Positions 53,306 to 64,000 are shown, counted from the stretch's first letter. The stretch: DNA of 64,000 nucleotides from Pseudobutyrivibrio xylanivorans (GCF_008935055.1 NZ_CP043028.1:2510501-2574500); one strand, 5' to 3'. Made by a program: numbers and translations. Notes: generated by a model from the sequence alone, not told the origin.

Positions 53306-54286
53306 ATGAAACGAATAGACGAAGACATTGCAAACGGACAATTTAAGAATATTTATTTGCTCTATGGCGAGGAGGATTACCTAAAGCTTCAGTACAAGAA
53401 TAAGCTATTAGCTGCTCTTGTTACTGAGGGCGATAATATGAATTTCTCTAAGTATTCAGACTCTGGAATCAATGAGCTTGAAATTATAGACCAAGCTGAG
53501 ACAATGCCGTTCTTTGCCGAACACAGAGTTATTCTTATTGAAAACAGCGGTTTTGGAAAGAAGATGCCTGAAAAACTGGGAGAGTATTTAGGCACAATTC
53601 CTGAATTTACGATTTTCATTTTTGTGGAGCCAACAGCAGATAAACGAGGAAAGCTTTATAAGGCTGCCAAGGCTGCTAGTCGTGATATTGAAATCAATAT
53701 GCCAAATGAGAGTGATTTGGCAAAATGGGTTGGTGGAATGATTAAGAGCGCTGGTAAGCAGATGAAGCGAGAGGCTTGGAGCCAGTTTCTTATGATGACT
53801 CACGACAGCATGGATAATATGGCAACAGAGCTTGAGAAGCTTATCACCTATGTTGGTGATAGAGATCAAATCACATTAGATGATGTTAATGCAATCTGCG
53901 TTGCCAGAGTTGAAACCAAAATCTTTGATATGATAAATGCTATTTCAGCTAAGGATTTGAGAAAGACTTTGGATTTATATCAGGATATGCTTGCGGCCAA
54001 GGAGCCAGCTATGCGAATCCTTTACATGATAGTTCGTCAGTTTAGGCAGATGAAGGTTATAAAGCAACTATATGCTGGTGGCGACAATGTGTCAGCCATT
54101 GCTAGAAAGGTTGGCTCACCAGATTTTGCTGTAAAAAGAACACTTCAGCTTGCATCCAATTTCTCAGATCATGAAATAAATGCACTGCTTAATGATTCGG
54201 CTGATTTTGAAAAGAGCGTTAAAACAGGCCAGCTTGACGAGAAGCTGGCCGTAGAGCTTATAATTATGAAATATGCAGGAAAGTAA
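53306..54286 (+). CDS. holA: DNA polymerase III delta subunit
   Basis: This 326-residue clamp-loader subunit opens the beta clamp during replication. It has the N-terminal YLLYGEEDYLK, EMPFFAEHRVILI-type (here ETMPFFAEHRVILI) and DLYQDMLAAKEPAMRILYMIVRQFRQM segments typical of HolA. It is convergent with the FIST-GGDEF gene; their stops abut. In clostridia holA often lies a few genes before rpsT, as here. Confidence 0.92.
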   Translation: MKRIDEDIANGQFKNIYLLYGEEDYLKLQYKNKLLAALVTEGDNMNFSKYSDSGINELEIIDQAETMPFFAEHRVILIENSGFGKKMPEKLGEYLGTIPEFTIFIFVEPTADKRGKLYKAAKAASRDIEINMPNESDLAKWVGGMIKSAGKQMKREAWSQFLMMTHDSMDNMATELEKLITYVGDRDQITLDDVNAICVARVETKIFDMINAISAKDLRKTLDLYQDMLAAKEPAMRILYMIVRQFRQMKVIKQLYAGGDNVSAIARKVGSPDFAVKRTLQLASNFSDHEINALLNDSADFEKSVKTGQLDEKLAVELIIMKYAGK

Positions 54287-56056
54287 TTATTTTACACAAG
54301 ATTTATTCTTTCCTGTGTTTTTAGCTTCATAAAGTGCATCATCTGCACGTTTAAATAGAGTTTCCTCTGTATCACCTGGTAAGAATTCAGTGACACCAAG
54401 ACTTATTGTCACTATTCCTACAGGTTCGATTATGGTAGAGGAAACTCTTTTTCTTGCTTCCTCCATATTATCAAGTATCCTTTCAACTGGAAGTGTAGGT
54501 GCAATGAACAGGAATTCCTCGCCTCCCCAGCGTCCGAAAATACTACTTGGGAGTTTTTCTATTTCATGATACATAGCTTCAGAGATTCTTTTGAGTACCA
54601 GGTCGCCAATATCGTGACCATAGGTATCGTTTACATTCTTGAAATTATCAATATCTACGATTCCAAGGGTCATTGGAATATTGTATTTCTTTGCTCTATG
54701 AAGGGCATCATGAACAAGACGATGAAGCATACGTCTGTTGTAAAGACCAGTAAGCTCGTCAGTCTCAGCGATTTCTTTAAGTTGTTCGTTAGCCTCTCTA
54801 AGCTCTGCAGAGGTAACATTAATAAAATTTGCAAGCCTTCGAACCATAGAAATCTGATTGTGTATCTTTTGCTCATCCGACATTGGAAGTAGGCGGTCAA
54901 TATTATGGGCATGGGTAATTTCACATTTTGCACCTTCTCGCATACCGACAGCAATTAGGGTTACATGATGCTCGATAATATAATCACCCATATTCATAAT
55001 CTCGCCAGAAGAGTAGAAGCCACATACTGGTGCAATAGAAGAGAACTGTCCAGTTTCTTTATTAATCAGATACTTCCAGTACAGTCTTCTGACACCGCAG
55101 CTGTATAGGAATATAGCCTGTGGCGCAAACTCCAGAGTTTTATTATACAATTCTCTTACATCTGCCTGTATTACATCAGGATCACCATAGGAAAGATTTA
55201 CAGGTGTTCCTTTATCAATATCTGCCGCCAAAATAATTGAGTTATCTTCTTTTAAACAAGAGAATGGAAGGCGCAGAACATCATAACCATGCTGATGCGA
55301 CATGATTGGGAATTCTAGAATATTAGAGAAGAAATCATCGTCCGCTTGGATATCCAAATATTTTGCATATATCTGACCGGCTGGAACATTGTCCAGCTCG
55401 TATAGATGCTTACCTTCGATTTTTGTAACTGCAAAATCTTTGCCCAAAGGCTTCCAACCAATGGCGTGATTTATTTCTACAATCAAATCTGGTCCGGAAT
55501 AGGTTACTAAAGCAACTCCGGTTTTGGAGAGAGAATCATTGCTGATTACCTTAGTGTCGTTTCCAGATATATCAGCATCAGCGCTACCGCCACCGAAAAT
55601 ATGTATATCTGCCTTCTTTTTTTCAGCATTTGTAAGTACAATACGGCTGTTTATAGACTTTAATGTTATGAGGATTTCGGCTGCCTTAATTTCACTTGTT
55701 GAGTCAATTATTTCTCTGATTTTATCTCCGGTTTCAGTCTCGTTGCCCGGAGGACAATCTAACAAGTATACAGCAACATCAGTTGAATCGAAAACAGTAG
55801 CAGCCAGTACGACGCCATTTGTAGAAAGCTGACCCTGGCAAATCGCACCATTAGTGCTGGTACCTGCTACAAGGGCATCTGGAAAAACATCAAGGATTTC
55901 ATGCTGTAAATTCTGTATTTCTTCGTCTATATAGTTAGCTGTGTAGACATGAAAAAGCAAAGAGCTGTAATGCAGCTCGGATATTTCGGCCTTTAGCTTG
56001 GCTAATGTAGGCTGTATTTTTGATTTTTGGCGGATTTCATAGTTATATTGCTTCAA
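54287..56056 (-). CDS. FIST-sensor diguanylate cyclase
   Basis: This 589-residue cytoplasmic protein has FIST N (about residues 30-225) and FIST C (about 230-365) domains, thought to bind small ligands such as amino acids, then a linker helix and a GGDEF domain (TDELTGLYNRRMLHRLV, GRWGGEEFLFIA). The catalytic motif is GGEEF, which is active in other cyclases. No RxxD inhibitory site is seen just before it. Input is intracellular, unlike the membrane-bound cyclase at 13071. Confidence 0.9.
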   Translation of the reverse strand: MKQYNYEIRQKSKIQPTLAKLKAEISELHYSSLLFHVYTANYIDEEIQNLQHEILDVFPDALVAGTSTNGAICQGQLSTNGVVLAATVFDSTDVAVYLLDCPPGNETETGDKIREIIDSTSEIKAAEILITLKSINSRIVLTNAEKKKADIHIFGGGSADADISGNDTKVISNDSLSKTGVALVTYSGPDLIVEINHAIGWKPLGKDFAVTKIEGKHLYELDNVPAGQIYAKYLDIQADDDFFSNILEFPIMSHQHGYDVLRLPFSCLKEDNSIILAADIDKGTPVNLSYGDPDVIQADVRELYNKTLEFAPQAIFLYSCGVRRLYWKYLINKETGQFSSIAPVCGFYSSGEIMNMGDYIIEHHVTLIAVGMREGAKCEITHAHNIDRLLPMSDEQKIHNQISMVRRLANFINVTSAELREANEQLKEIAETDELTGLYNRRMLHRLVHDALHRAKKYNIPMTLGIVDIDNFKNVNDTYGHDIGDLVLKRISEAMYHEIEKLPSSIFGRWGGEEFLFIAPTLPVERILDNMEEARKRVSSTIIEPVGIVTISLGVTEFLPGDTEETLFKRADDALYEAKNTGKNKSCVK

Positions 56057-56149
56057 AATATTTCTCCTAATACTATTGCCTGAAGTCCTATGCTAAATAT
56101 ATCATGAAAGCAGTGGAGAATTCATGATACTTAAGTGAAATGTTTTTGA

Positions 56150-56155
56150 TATAAT
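56150..56155 (+). promoter_or_regulatory. Extended -10 promoter of the second PilZ gene
   Basis: TGaTATAAT (TG at 56147-56148, TATAAT at 56150-56155) is an extended -10 element. A start 7 nt downstream falls on the ATG at 56162, which would give a leaderless transcript. A GGTGA only 1 nt before the ATG is too close for normal use. Confidence 0.45.
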
Positions 56156-56161
56156 GGTGAT

Positions 56162-56968
56162 ATGGATAAAAATATTCTTACAATCAACAAAATTGATTCG
56201 CAGGTAACACTCTCGATTATCGCAATTCTAGATAATAAGAAAATGGAGCTGCCTGTTGACTATGTCTCTATTTCTGATGCAGAGCTTGCAAACTTTAAGA
56301 GTATCTATGGTTCTTTTATTGTTCCTGTGGGGGATGTGGTGAAAGAGTGGGAGGAGCAGCTTTTCAAGGTTTCATTTAAGGGGCATCTCTCAAAGCTTGA
56401 GCTTATTGCAGTCACTGACGAGGGTGTGTACAGATGGGGAGACGTTAAAATCTTTAAGGTGAGGCTTCAGTCTGGTAAGAATATTCAGCTTCTGAAGGCT
56501 ATGTGTAACGACGGTCAAAAGTTTAACAGGCGCCGTGGGGTTAGGGTTGATTTAGACCGACGGATGAACATAGAGATGGATGGTCAGTACTATAATGTGC
56601 TTATTCGAGATATGTCTTACTGTGGAGTTGGATTTGTTAACCCGGAAAGTTTGAATATCTCCAAGGGACAGCCGTTCTTCCTTCATTTGACAGATTTTGA
56701 TTCCAAGGGAGAGCCGGTTGAACTTGCCAGACTGGTTTGTAAGGTTGTGAATACCAGGGAAAAGAATGGCGTAACCACTAGTGGCTGTATTATTTCCTCT
56801 AACCATGCCCAGTTCTTACAGCGCTATATTGCTAAAAAGCAGATGGAAGAGATAAGTGGTAAGAGAGAATTTGTGGGATATCAAAAAAATGTTGAGGGGG
56901 AAAACTGGCAGAAAACGGTCGCAGCGGCCCTTGAAAAGAAGTTTGAAGAAAAACAGGAAATGAAGTAA
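56162..56968 (+). CDS. PilZ-domain c-di-GMP receptor, YcgR-like
   Basis: This 268-residue protein has an N-terminal YcgR-type domain (about residues 10-115) and a C-terminal PilZ domain with RRRGVR near residue 122 and DMSYCGVGF near residue 150 (D/NxSxxG). It should bind c-di-GMP and may act on the flagellar motor. It is divergent from the FIST-GGDEF gene, so a cyclase and a receptor lie side by side. It may be translated from a leaderless mRNA. Confidence 0.85.
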   Translation: MDKNILTINKIDSQVTLSIIAILDNKKMELPVDYVSISDAELANFKSIYGSFIVPVGDVVKEWEEQLFKVSFKGHLSKLELIAVTDEGVYRWGDVKIFKVRLQSGKNIQLLKAMCNDGQKFNRRRGVRVDLDRRMNIEMDGQYYNVLIRDMSYCGVGFVNPESLNISKGQPFFLHLTDFDSKGEPVELARLVCKVVNTREKNGVTTSGCIISSNHAQFLQRYIAKKQMEEISGKREFVGYQKNVEGENWQKTVAAALEKKFEEKQEMK

Positions 56969-56972
56969 ATAA

Positions 56973-57004
56973 AAAAGCCAAGGTTGACGGGACCTTGGCT
57001 TTTG
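56973..57004. terminator. Bidirectional terminator between the PilZ gene and rpsT
   Basis: AAGCCAAGGT (56975-56984) pairs with ACCTTGGCTT, flanked by A and T tracts. Confidence 0.85.
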
Positions 57005-57020
57005 AATATTTAAAAATTAA

Positions 57021-57284
57021 TTAAGCAAGTGTGTTAACAAGCTTTGAAAGACGAGATACCTTGCGGCTTACAGTGTTATCATGATAAACACCCTTTGAAC
57101 CAGCCATCTCGATAACCTTGATAGCAGCCTTAAGCTCAGACTCAGCAAGTGCCTTATCCTTTGCCTCAACAGCAGCCTCAACACGCTTAACGTATGTCTT
57201 AACCTCTGATCTGATTGCCTTGTTGCGCTCAGTTCTAACAGCTGTTACCTGAACACGCTTCTTTGCAGATTTGATATTTGCCAT
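57021..57284 (-). CDS. rpsT: 30S ribosomal protein S20
   Basis: This 87-residue basic protein has the typical S20 start (ANIKSAKKRVQ) and KGVYHDNTVSRKVSRLSKLVN end. It binds 16S rRNA in the small subunit. GGAGGTGTAGCAACAC precedes the ATG. The promoter is at 57376-57404, inside the end of hemW's upstream gap. Confidence 0.97.
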   Translation of the reverse strand: MANIKSAKKRVQVTAVRTERNKAIRSEVKTYVKRVEAAVEAKDKALAESELKAAIKVIEMAGSKGVYHDNTVSRKVSRLSKLVNTLA

Positions 57285-57375
57285 GTGTTGCTACACCTCC
57301 AATTTGTATAAAAATAAAATGTTCAAATTTAAATACGTTGTAGCCGGACACGGACAGTTCAACGCATACTCAAAT

Positions 57376-57404
57376 ATAATAGATAATGAATCCCTCTTTG
57401 TCAA
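57376..57404 (-). promoter_or_regulatory. Promoter of rpsT
   Basis: On the minus strand, TTGACA (57404-57399) and TATTAT (57381-57376) are spaced by 17 bp. The leader is about 85 nt long and lies between hemW and rpsT. Confidence 0.75.
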
Positions 57405-57414
57405 GAGTTATCAT

Positions 57415-58617
57415 CTATTTATCTAATAAAAATTTTGAAAGGACCTGATTACTAACATCAATTCCTATATCAGTAAGGAAAAGTCTGCCTTCTTTGGCAT
57501 CCATGAATCCCTGATTGCGAAGGGCTGTGATGATAGGTCCGTAGATTGCCTCGATATCAAGGCCAAACATCTGATAAAAATCGCTTCTGGCAATTCCATC
57601 TATTTTTCTAAGGCCGAGGAACATGAATTCTTCCATTGCTTCCTTTTTAGAAAGGACTTCCTCTGATTCAAAGTAGGGCGAGGACAGCTCGGATTCAACC
57701 TGTTTTCCAGAGGCAATAGCCTCGGAAATCTCGCAGTATTTATATATGTCGCGAATGTTGTTTGTTCTAACATTGTTAAATAAAGATGCTGAGCCAAGAC
57801 CTAGACCAAGATATGGAACTCTGTCCCAGTAGCCTACATTATGACGGCAGATTTTGCCTCCGCGGGCATAGTTGGAAATTTCGTATCGCTTGTAGCCTTT
57901 GGCTGCTAAATAGTCCATGGTGAATTTATAAAGCCTGTAGGATTCTTCGTCAGTAGGAAGGTCCTCAGTTTCCATTCCAGCCTGCTGCTTAACAGCATCG
58001 AATTTGTATTTGTCGTAGAATGGTGTACCCTCCTCAATGATAAGAGAGTAGGCTGAAATATGCTCTGGACGGAGCATGGTAACAGCGTTAAGTGTTCGCT
58101 CAAGCTTTTCTCTAGTCTGATGAGGCAGTCCTGTCATAATATCTACGTTTACATTGTCAAAGCCAGCTTTTCGAACTAAATCAAATGTGTGCAAAAAGCG
58201 GTTGTAGTCGTGGATTCGACCGAGCTCCTTGAGCTCGTCATCATTTGCTGACTGAAGACCGATACTAAGTCTATTAATGCCGATGGAACGGTATACATTA
58301 AGCTTTTCAGCAGAGAGAGTACCAGGATTGCATTCCACAGAAATCTCCGCCATCGGATTCAGCTTGAAATACTGCTTGACCGTGGTGATAATTGCATCCA
58401 TTAAATCTTCTGAAAGCCAAGATGGGGTGCCACCACCTACATATATAGTAGAAACAATACAATCAGGATGGCTTGCAGCCTGATACTTAATTTCTGTGCA
58501 TAATGCAGCAACATAGCGTCGCTGCATTTTTTCATCAAAAACCCCTGACAGGAAATCGCAATATAAACATTTTTTTACGCAAAAAGGTATATGAATATAT
58601 AGTTCGATAGGTGTCAT
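57415..58617 (-). CDS. hemW: Radical-SAM heme chaperone HemW
   Basis: This ~400-residue protein has CVKKCLYCDF (radical-SAM cysteines; the extra Cys typical of HemW rather than HemN is seen in the adjoining segment). VYVGGGTPSWL and ECNPGTL are family motifs. HemW inserts heme into respiratory proteins. I chose the ATG at 58617, one base after the lepA stop, with GAGG upstream; an ATG five codons earlier is inside lepA. Confidence 0.92.
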   Translation of the reverse strand: MTPIELYIHIPFCVKKCLYCDFLSGVFDEKMQRRYVAALCTEIKYQAASHPDCIVSTIYVGGGTPSWLSEDLMDAIITTVKQYFKLNPMAEISVECNPGTLSAEKLNVYRSIGINRLSIGLQSANDDELKELGRIHDYNRFLHTFDLVRKAGFDNVNVDIMTGLPHQTREKLERTLNAVTMLRPEHISAYSLIIEEGTPFYDKYKFDAVKQQAGMETEDLPTDEESYRLYKFTMDYLAAKGYKRYEISNYARGGKICRHNVGYWDRVPYLGLGLGSASLFNNVRTNNIRDIYKYCEISEAIASGKQVESELSSPYFESEEVLSKKEAMEEFMFLGLRKIDGIARSDFYQMFGLDIEAIYGPIITALRNQGFMDAKEGRLFLTDIGIDVSNQVLSKFLLDK

Positions 58618-58618
58618 T

Positions 58619-60424
58619 TTAGTCCTCGTCAAGCTTAAGAACGCTCATGAAGGCTGCCTGTGGAATCTCCACATTACCAATCTGACGCATTCTCTTTTTA
58701 CCTTCTTTTTGCTTCTCGAGAAGCTTCTTCTTACGAGAAATATCACCGCCGTAGCATTTTGCAAGAACGTCCTTGCGCATAGCTTTTACAGTTTCGCGGG
58801 CGATAACCTTTGAACCAACGGCAGCCTGAATAGGAATCTCGAAAAGATGGCGTGGAATCTCGTCCTTGAGCTTTTCACACATTTTGCGTCCACGCTCGTA
58901 GGCTGTTCCGGAGAAGACGATGAATGAAAGTGCATCAACTTCTTCTTTATTAATAAGGATATCAAGCTTAACAAGCTCGGATTTCATGTATCCCTTCATT
59001 TCATAGTCGAAGGAAGCATATCCACGTGAGCGGCTCTTAAGTGCATCAAAGAAATCATAGATGATTTCATTTAGTGGAAGAGTATATTTGATGAGGGCGC
59101 GAGTCTCCTCAATATATTCCATGCTGATGTATTGTCCACGACGTTCCTGGCAAAGGTCCATAATTGCACCGATGTAGTCGCTTGAAACCATTATCTCGGC
59201 TTCAACTATTGGTTCTTCCATGTAATCAATTTCAGAAGGATCTGGAAGATTGCTAGGATTTGTAAGTTCTATCATTGCGCCATCCGTCTTGTGGACACGG
59301 TAAACAACTGATGGAGCTGTAGTAACCAAATCCAGGTTATATTCACGTTCAAGACGCTCCTGAATAATTTCCAAATGTAAAAGTCCAAGAAAACCGCAAC
59401 GAAATCCGAAGCCCAAAGCAACAGAAGTCTCTGGTTCAAACTGAAGAGCTGCATCATTAAGCTGAAGCTTCTCGAGAGCATCTCTTAAATCTGGATATTT
59501 CGCACCGTCTGCAGGATACATACCACAGTAAACCATAGGGTTAACCTTTTTGTAGCCTGGAAGTGGTTCAGCTGCAGGCTTTTCCTTGTGAGTGATTGTA
59601 TCACCTACACGTGTATCACGGACATTTTTAATAGAGGCTGTCATGTAGCCAACCATGCCGGCTGGAAGCTCGTCACATGGAATGAACTGACCTGCTCCGA
59701 AATAGCCAACCTCAACAACATCAAACTCGGCACCTGTTGCCATCATGCGGACAGAATCCCCAACCTTGAGAGTTCCTTCCTTAACACGGCAGAATACAAT
59801 AACGCCCTTGTAAGGGTCATAAAGTGAATCGAAGATAAGTGCCTGAAGAGGCGCCTTTGGGTCGCCCTTTGGTGCAGGAAGCTGATTTACGATAGCCTCC
59901 AAAACATCATGAATATTAAGGCCTGTCTTTGCAGAAATCTGTGGAGCATCCTGAGCCTCGAGACCGATAATGTCTTCGATTTCCTCAATGACGCGATCTG
60001 GGTCTGCAGAAGGCAAATCTATCTTATTAATAACAGGAATAACATCAAGGTCGTGGTCAAGGGCAAGGTAAACATTTGCCAAAGTCTGAGCCTCGATTCC
60101 CTGGGCTGCATCAACTACAAGAATCGCACCATCGCAAGCAGCGAGAGAGCGGGAAACCTCATAATTGAAATCCACGTGACCTGGAGTATCAATAAGATTA
60201 AAGATATATTCCTGACCATCATCAGCCTTGTAGATGATACGAACGGCCTGAGACTTGATTGTGATTCCACGCTCACGTTCAAGATCCATATTATCAAGAA
60301 CCTGTGCCTGCATCTCGCGGTCGGTCAGGGTACCTGTCATCTGTATGATACGATCAGCAAGGGTAGACTTGCCGTGATCGATGTGTGCAACAATGCAAAA
60401 ATTTCTAATTTTACTCTGATCCAT
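58619..60424 (-). CDS. lepA: Elongation factor 4 (LepA)
   Basis: This 601-residue translational GTPase has G1 (AHIDHGKST), G3 (DTPGH), G4 (NKID) and the LepA-specific C-terminal domain. Length is typical. It is co-transcribed with hemW on the minus strand and divergent from hrcA across a 200-bp promoter region. Confidence 0.97.
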   Translation of the reverse strand: MDQSKIRNFCIVAHIDHGKSTLADRIIQMTGTLTDREMQAQVLDNMDLERERGITIKSQAVRIIYKADDGQEYIFNLIDTPGHVDFNYEVSRSLAACDGAILVVDAAQGIEAQTLANVYLALDHDLDVIPVINKIDLPSADPDRVIEEIEDIIGLEAQDAPQISAKTGLNIHDVLEAIVNQLPAPKGDPKAPLQALIFDSLYDPYKGVIVFCRVKEGTLKVGDSVRMMATGAEFDVVEVGYFGAGQFIPCDELPAGMVGYMTASIKNVRDTRVGDTITHKEKPAAEPLPGYKKVNPMVYCGMYPADGAKYPDLRDALEKLQLNDAALQFEPETSVALGFGFRCGFLGLLHLEIIQERLEREYNLDLVTTAPSVVYRVHKTDGAMIELTNPSNLPDPSEIDYMEEPIVEAEIMVSSDYIGAIMDLCQERRGQYISMEYIEETRALIKYTLPLNEIIYDFFDALKSRSRGYASFDYEMKGYMKSELVKLDILINKEEVDALSFIVFSGTAYERGRKMCEKLKDEIPRHLFEIPIQAAVGSKVIARETVKAMRKDVLAKCYGGDISRKKKLLEKQKEGKKRMRQIGNVEIPQAAFMSVLKLDED

Positions 60425-60520
60425 AAATTCCTCTTCTTATTTATATTTCTTAACCTTGAATAGTTTACCATGTTTGGCGTTTTTTATCTATTTATAAATA
60501 TAAAAAAAGGATAAAGTCTG

Positions 60521-60591
60521 TTGACAAACTATTTGTGTAGGTGTAAATTAACATCAGTAAATGATTAGCACTCCAAATAAGTGAGTGCTAA
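60521..60591 (+). promoter_or_regulatory. CIRCE operator and promoter of the hrcA-grpE-dnaK operon
   Basis: TTGACA (60521-60526) and TAAATT (60544-60549) are spaced by 17 bp. The CIRCE inverted repeat TTAGCACTC (60565-60573), 9-bp spacer, GAGTGCTAA (60583-60591) matches the consensus exactly. HrcA bound here blocks transcription; heat relieves it. Confidence 0.97.
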
Positions 60592-60625
60592 CAAAATTAA
60601 GACCTTTCCAAAGTGAGGTGAATGT

Positions 60626-61678
60626 ATGGCTGATACAGAGCTTGATGAGAGAAAAGTTAAAATACTAAACGCTATTATTAAGAACTATTTAGAGACAGGA
60701 GAGCCGGTTGGTTCCCGTACAATTTCTAAATATACCGATTTGAATTTAAGCTCAGCCACCATTCGAAATGAGATGTCAGATCTTGAGGATTTAGGCTACA
60801 TTGTTCAGCCTCATACCTCGGCAGGCCGAATTCCTTCGGACAAGGGCTACAGATTCTATGTTAACAATCTGATAGCTGCCAAGGACAAGGAAGTTTCACA
60901 GATGCAGGAATGGATGATTGAGAAGACTGAGAAGATGGAAAATCTTCTTAAGAATGTGGCAAAGGTTCTTGCAACCAACACACAGTACGCAACAATGATT
61001 TCTGCACCAGCAGTTGTTTCAAATCGTTTGAAGTTTGTTCAGCTTTCAGCTGTCGACGAGCATCAGGTACTTTCGGTAGTTGTCATGGATGGCAACATCG
61101 TTAAGAACAAGATTATAAATGTTGAGAAACCACTAGATAATGAAACTATGTTGAAGCTAAATATGCTTCTCAACACAAATCTTAATGGCCTTACGGTTGA
61201 CCAGATTAATCTGGCACTTATTACTAGACTTAAAGAGCAGGCAGGCATTCATGATGAAATCATAGCCCAGGTGCTTGATACCGTAGCTGAGACAATCACT
61301 CAGGATGAGGATTTGCAGGTTTACACCTCAGGAGCTACCAATATTTTTAAGTATCCTGAGCTTGCGGATTCGAAGAAGGCATCAGAACTTTTAGATACCT
61401 TTGAGGAAAAGCAATCACTTATGGAATTGCTTAGTGATAGCTCAACAGATGGTGAGAATACAGGAATTCAGGTATATATCGGTGAGGAAACACCAATTTC
61501 TACCATGAAGGATTGTTCGATTGTTACAGCAACATACGAGCTTGGCGATGGAGTCAAGGGTACCATTGGTATCGTTGGTCCAAAGCGAATGGATTACGAG
61601 AATGTTGTTGATAATATAAAGAGTCTCAAGGGACAGCTTGATAAATTACTTAAAGAAAATGATAAACGTGGGACTTGA
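60626..61678 (+). CDS. hrcA: Heat-inducible transcription repressor HrcA
   Basis: This 350-residue repressor has an N-terminal winged helix (ATIRNEMSDLEDLGYIVQPHTSAGRIPSDKGYRFYV, residues about 35-70, given only as a region) and a C-terminal dimerisation domain. It binds CIRCE and is activated by GroEL. GAGGTGA lies 7 nt before the ATG. It leads the operon with grpE and dnaK. Confidence 0.95.
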   Translation: MADTELDERKVKILNAIIKNYLETGEPVGSRTISKYTDLNLSSATIRNEMSDLEDLGYIVQPHTSAGRIPSDKGYRFYVNNLIAAKDKEVSQMQEWMIEKTEKMENLLKNVAKVLATNTQYATMISAPAVVSNRLKFVQLSAVDEHQVLSVVVMDGNIVKNKIINVEKPLDNETMLKLNMLLNTNLNGLTVDQINLALITRLKEQAGIHDEIIAQVLDTVAETITQDEDLQVYTSGATNIFKYPELADSKKASELLDTFEEKQSLMELLSDSSTDGENTGIQVYIGEETPISTMKDCSIVTATYELGDGVKGTIGIVGPKRMDYENVVDNIKSLKGQLDKLLKENDKRGT

Positions 61679-61705
61679 TGAAAGTTATTAAGGAGATAGT
61701 TAGTA

Positions 61706-62323
61706 GTGGCAGAGAATACAGAAAAGATGGAAGAGTTTTCTACTGAAGAAGCAGTTAAAGAGGCAGTAGAGAACGCTGAAGAAATGACAGAAGCTACCGA
61801 GAATTCTGAGGCAGAGCAGACAGAGGCTGATAAGGCCGAGGGCGAAGCAAAGGAATCTAAGAAGGGCTTCAAGAAGAAAGAAAAGAAAAAGGATAAGAGA
61901 GACGAGCAAATCGAACAGCTCAATGACAGGGTTTTACGTCAGATGGCAGAATTTGAAAACTTCCGCCGTCGTACAGAGCAAGAGAAGTCTCAGATGTTTA
62001 GCATGGGTGCTAAGAACATCATTGAAAAGATTCTTCCTGTAGTAGACAACTTCGAGAGAGGTCTTGCTACAGTTGAGGAGGGAGCAGATCCATTTGCTGA
62101 TGGAATGCTCATGATATACAAGCAGTTGCTTACAACTCTTGAAGAGGCTGGTGTTAAGCCTATCGAGGCTGTAGGACAGGAATTCAATCCAGATTTCCAC
62201 AATGCAGTAATGCATGTTGAGGATGAGGAAGTAGGCGAGAATATCGTCGTAGAAGAATTCCAGAAGGGCTACATGTATAATGACAGCGTAGTTCGTCATT
62301 CAATGGTAAAGGTTGCTAACTAG
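61706..62323 (+). CDS. grpE: Nucleotide exchange factor GrpE
   Basis: This 205-residue protein has an acidic N-terminal tail, a long coiled coil and the C-terminal beta domain with FENFRRRTEQEK and HNAVMHVEDEEVGEN. It releases ADP from DnaK. The start is GTG at 61706, with AAGGAGATAG 10 nt upstream. The acidic N-terminal tail is longer than usual. Confidence 0.94.
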   Translation: MAENTEKMEEFSTEEAVKEAVENAEEMTEATENSEAEQTEADKAEGEAKESKKGFKKKEKKKDKRDEQIEQLNDRVLRQMAEFENFRRRTEQEKSQMFSMGAKNIIEKILPVVDNFERGLATVEEGADPFADGMLMIYKQLLTTLEEAGVKPIEAVGQEFNPDFHNAVMHVEDEEVGENIVVEEFQKGYMYNDSVVRHSMVKVAN

Positions 62324-62325
62324 GT

Positions 62326-62385
62326 GATGTTTAAAACCGAGTAAGCGAAGGTTTTGAACATCAGGAGGCCCATTGGCCGACGATA
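62326..62385 (+). other. Hairpin and short dispersed sequence between grpE and dnaK
   Basis: GATGTTTAAAACC (62326-62338) pairs with GGTTTTGAACATC (62350-62362). It is followed by AGGAGGCCCATTGGCCGA. The last part (GAACAT.A.GAG.CCCATTG.CCGA) closely matches 50457-50481 in the thrS leader, also after a hairpin. The element lies ~50 nt before the dnaK ribosome site. Confidence 0.6.
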
Positions 62386-62419
62386 CAAATTTAGACAGAT
62401 TACACTAGTAAGAAAATAG

Positions 62420-64000
<1,581 letters not shown>

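Noticed and set aside
59909..60463. 184-residue plus-strand frame opposite lepA
   Set aside because: It is antisense to the conserved lepA sequence with no ribosome site.

Overview
The window looks like a chromosomal segment of a low-GC anaerobic Firmicute, most likely a Lachnospiraceae member of the Butyrivibrio/Pseudobutyrivibrio/Roseburia type. The reasons are the hrcA-grpE-dnaK operon under a CIRCE operator, the rpsT-hemW-lepA order, a T-box leader on thrS, a secreted GH13 amylase with a Pro-Thr linker and a starch-binding module, and many c-di-GMP proteins. No rRNA, tRNA, prophage, CRISPR-Cas locus or recognisable IS transposase was seen.

Layout. 1-5.1 kb: a lipoprotein, an amino-acid ABC transporter (binding protein fused to permease, plus ATPase), alanine racemase and a YgjV-like membrane protein. 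5.2-8.9 kb: two complete aconitase-family hydro-lyase pairs (leuD-leuC twice), the first leuC preceded by a structured leader. 9-11 kb: alpha-amylase under a LacI/CcpA-type operator. 11-18.7 kb: CobW-like GTPase, PfkB kinase, diguanylate cyclase, a folate pair (fchA-folD), PilZ and HD proteins. 18.8-23.5 kb: MacAB-like ABC exporter with two adaptor proteins. 23.6-31.3 kb: CheY with a repeat-bearing CheX-like partner, a two-component system, exoA and membrane proteins. 31.4-38.8 kb: arginine genes, argG divergent from argC-GNAT-argJ-argB-argD. 38.8-45 kb: comEA-like lipoprotein, two-component system, GerMN lipoprotein, comEC. 45-46.5 kb: a nuclease-like gene flanked on both sides by 51-bp dyad repeats. 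46.5-50.2 kb: amidase, LprI-like protein, Nudix enzyme, a 250-nt run of hairpins and a FliD-like protein. 50.2-56 kb: T-box, thrS, a radical-SAM activase, holA, and a FIST-GGDEF protein. 56-64 kb: a second PilZ protein, rpsT, hemW, lepA, then CIRCE-hrcA-grpE-dnaK (dnaK runs off the end).

The most unusual signals are four. (1) The same folded RNA leader, with a shared GAAAYATGA loop and shared internal-loop sequence, lies upstream of both leuC (5803-5887) and argB (36495-36644); this is a candidate amino-acid or nitrogen-responsive cis-regulator. (2) A PD-(D/E)XK-like gene sits between two arrays of the same degenerate ~51-bp palindromic repeat (eight units left, four right), recalling a nuclease-plus-repeat element. 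(3) The substrate-binding domain of the amino-acid transporter has its two halves in swapped order, as in a circular permutation. (4) Large multi-stem elements lie upstream of argC and between 49143 and 49395. The folate pair also suggests a division of labour: FolD appears to lack the cyclohydrolase lysine while FchA is encoded next to it.
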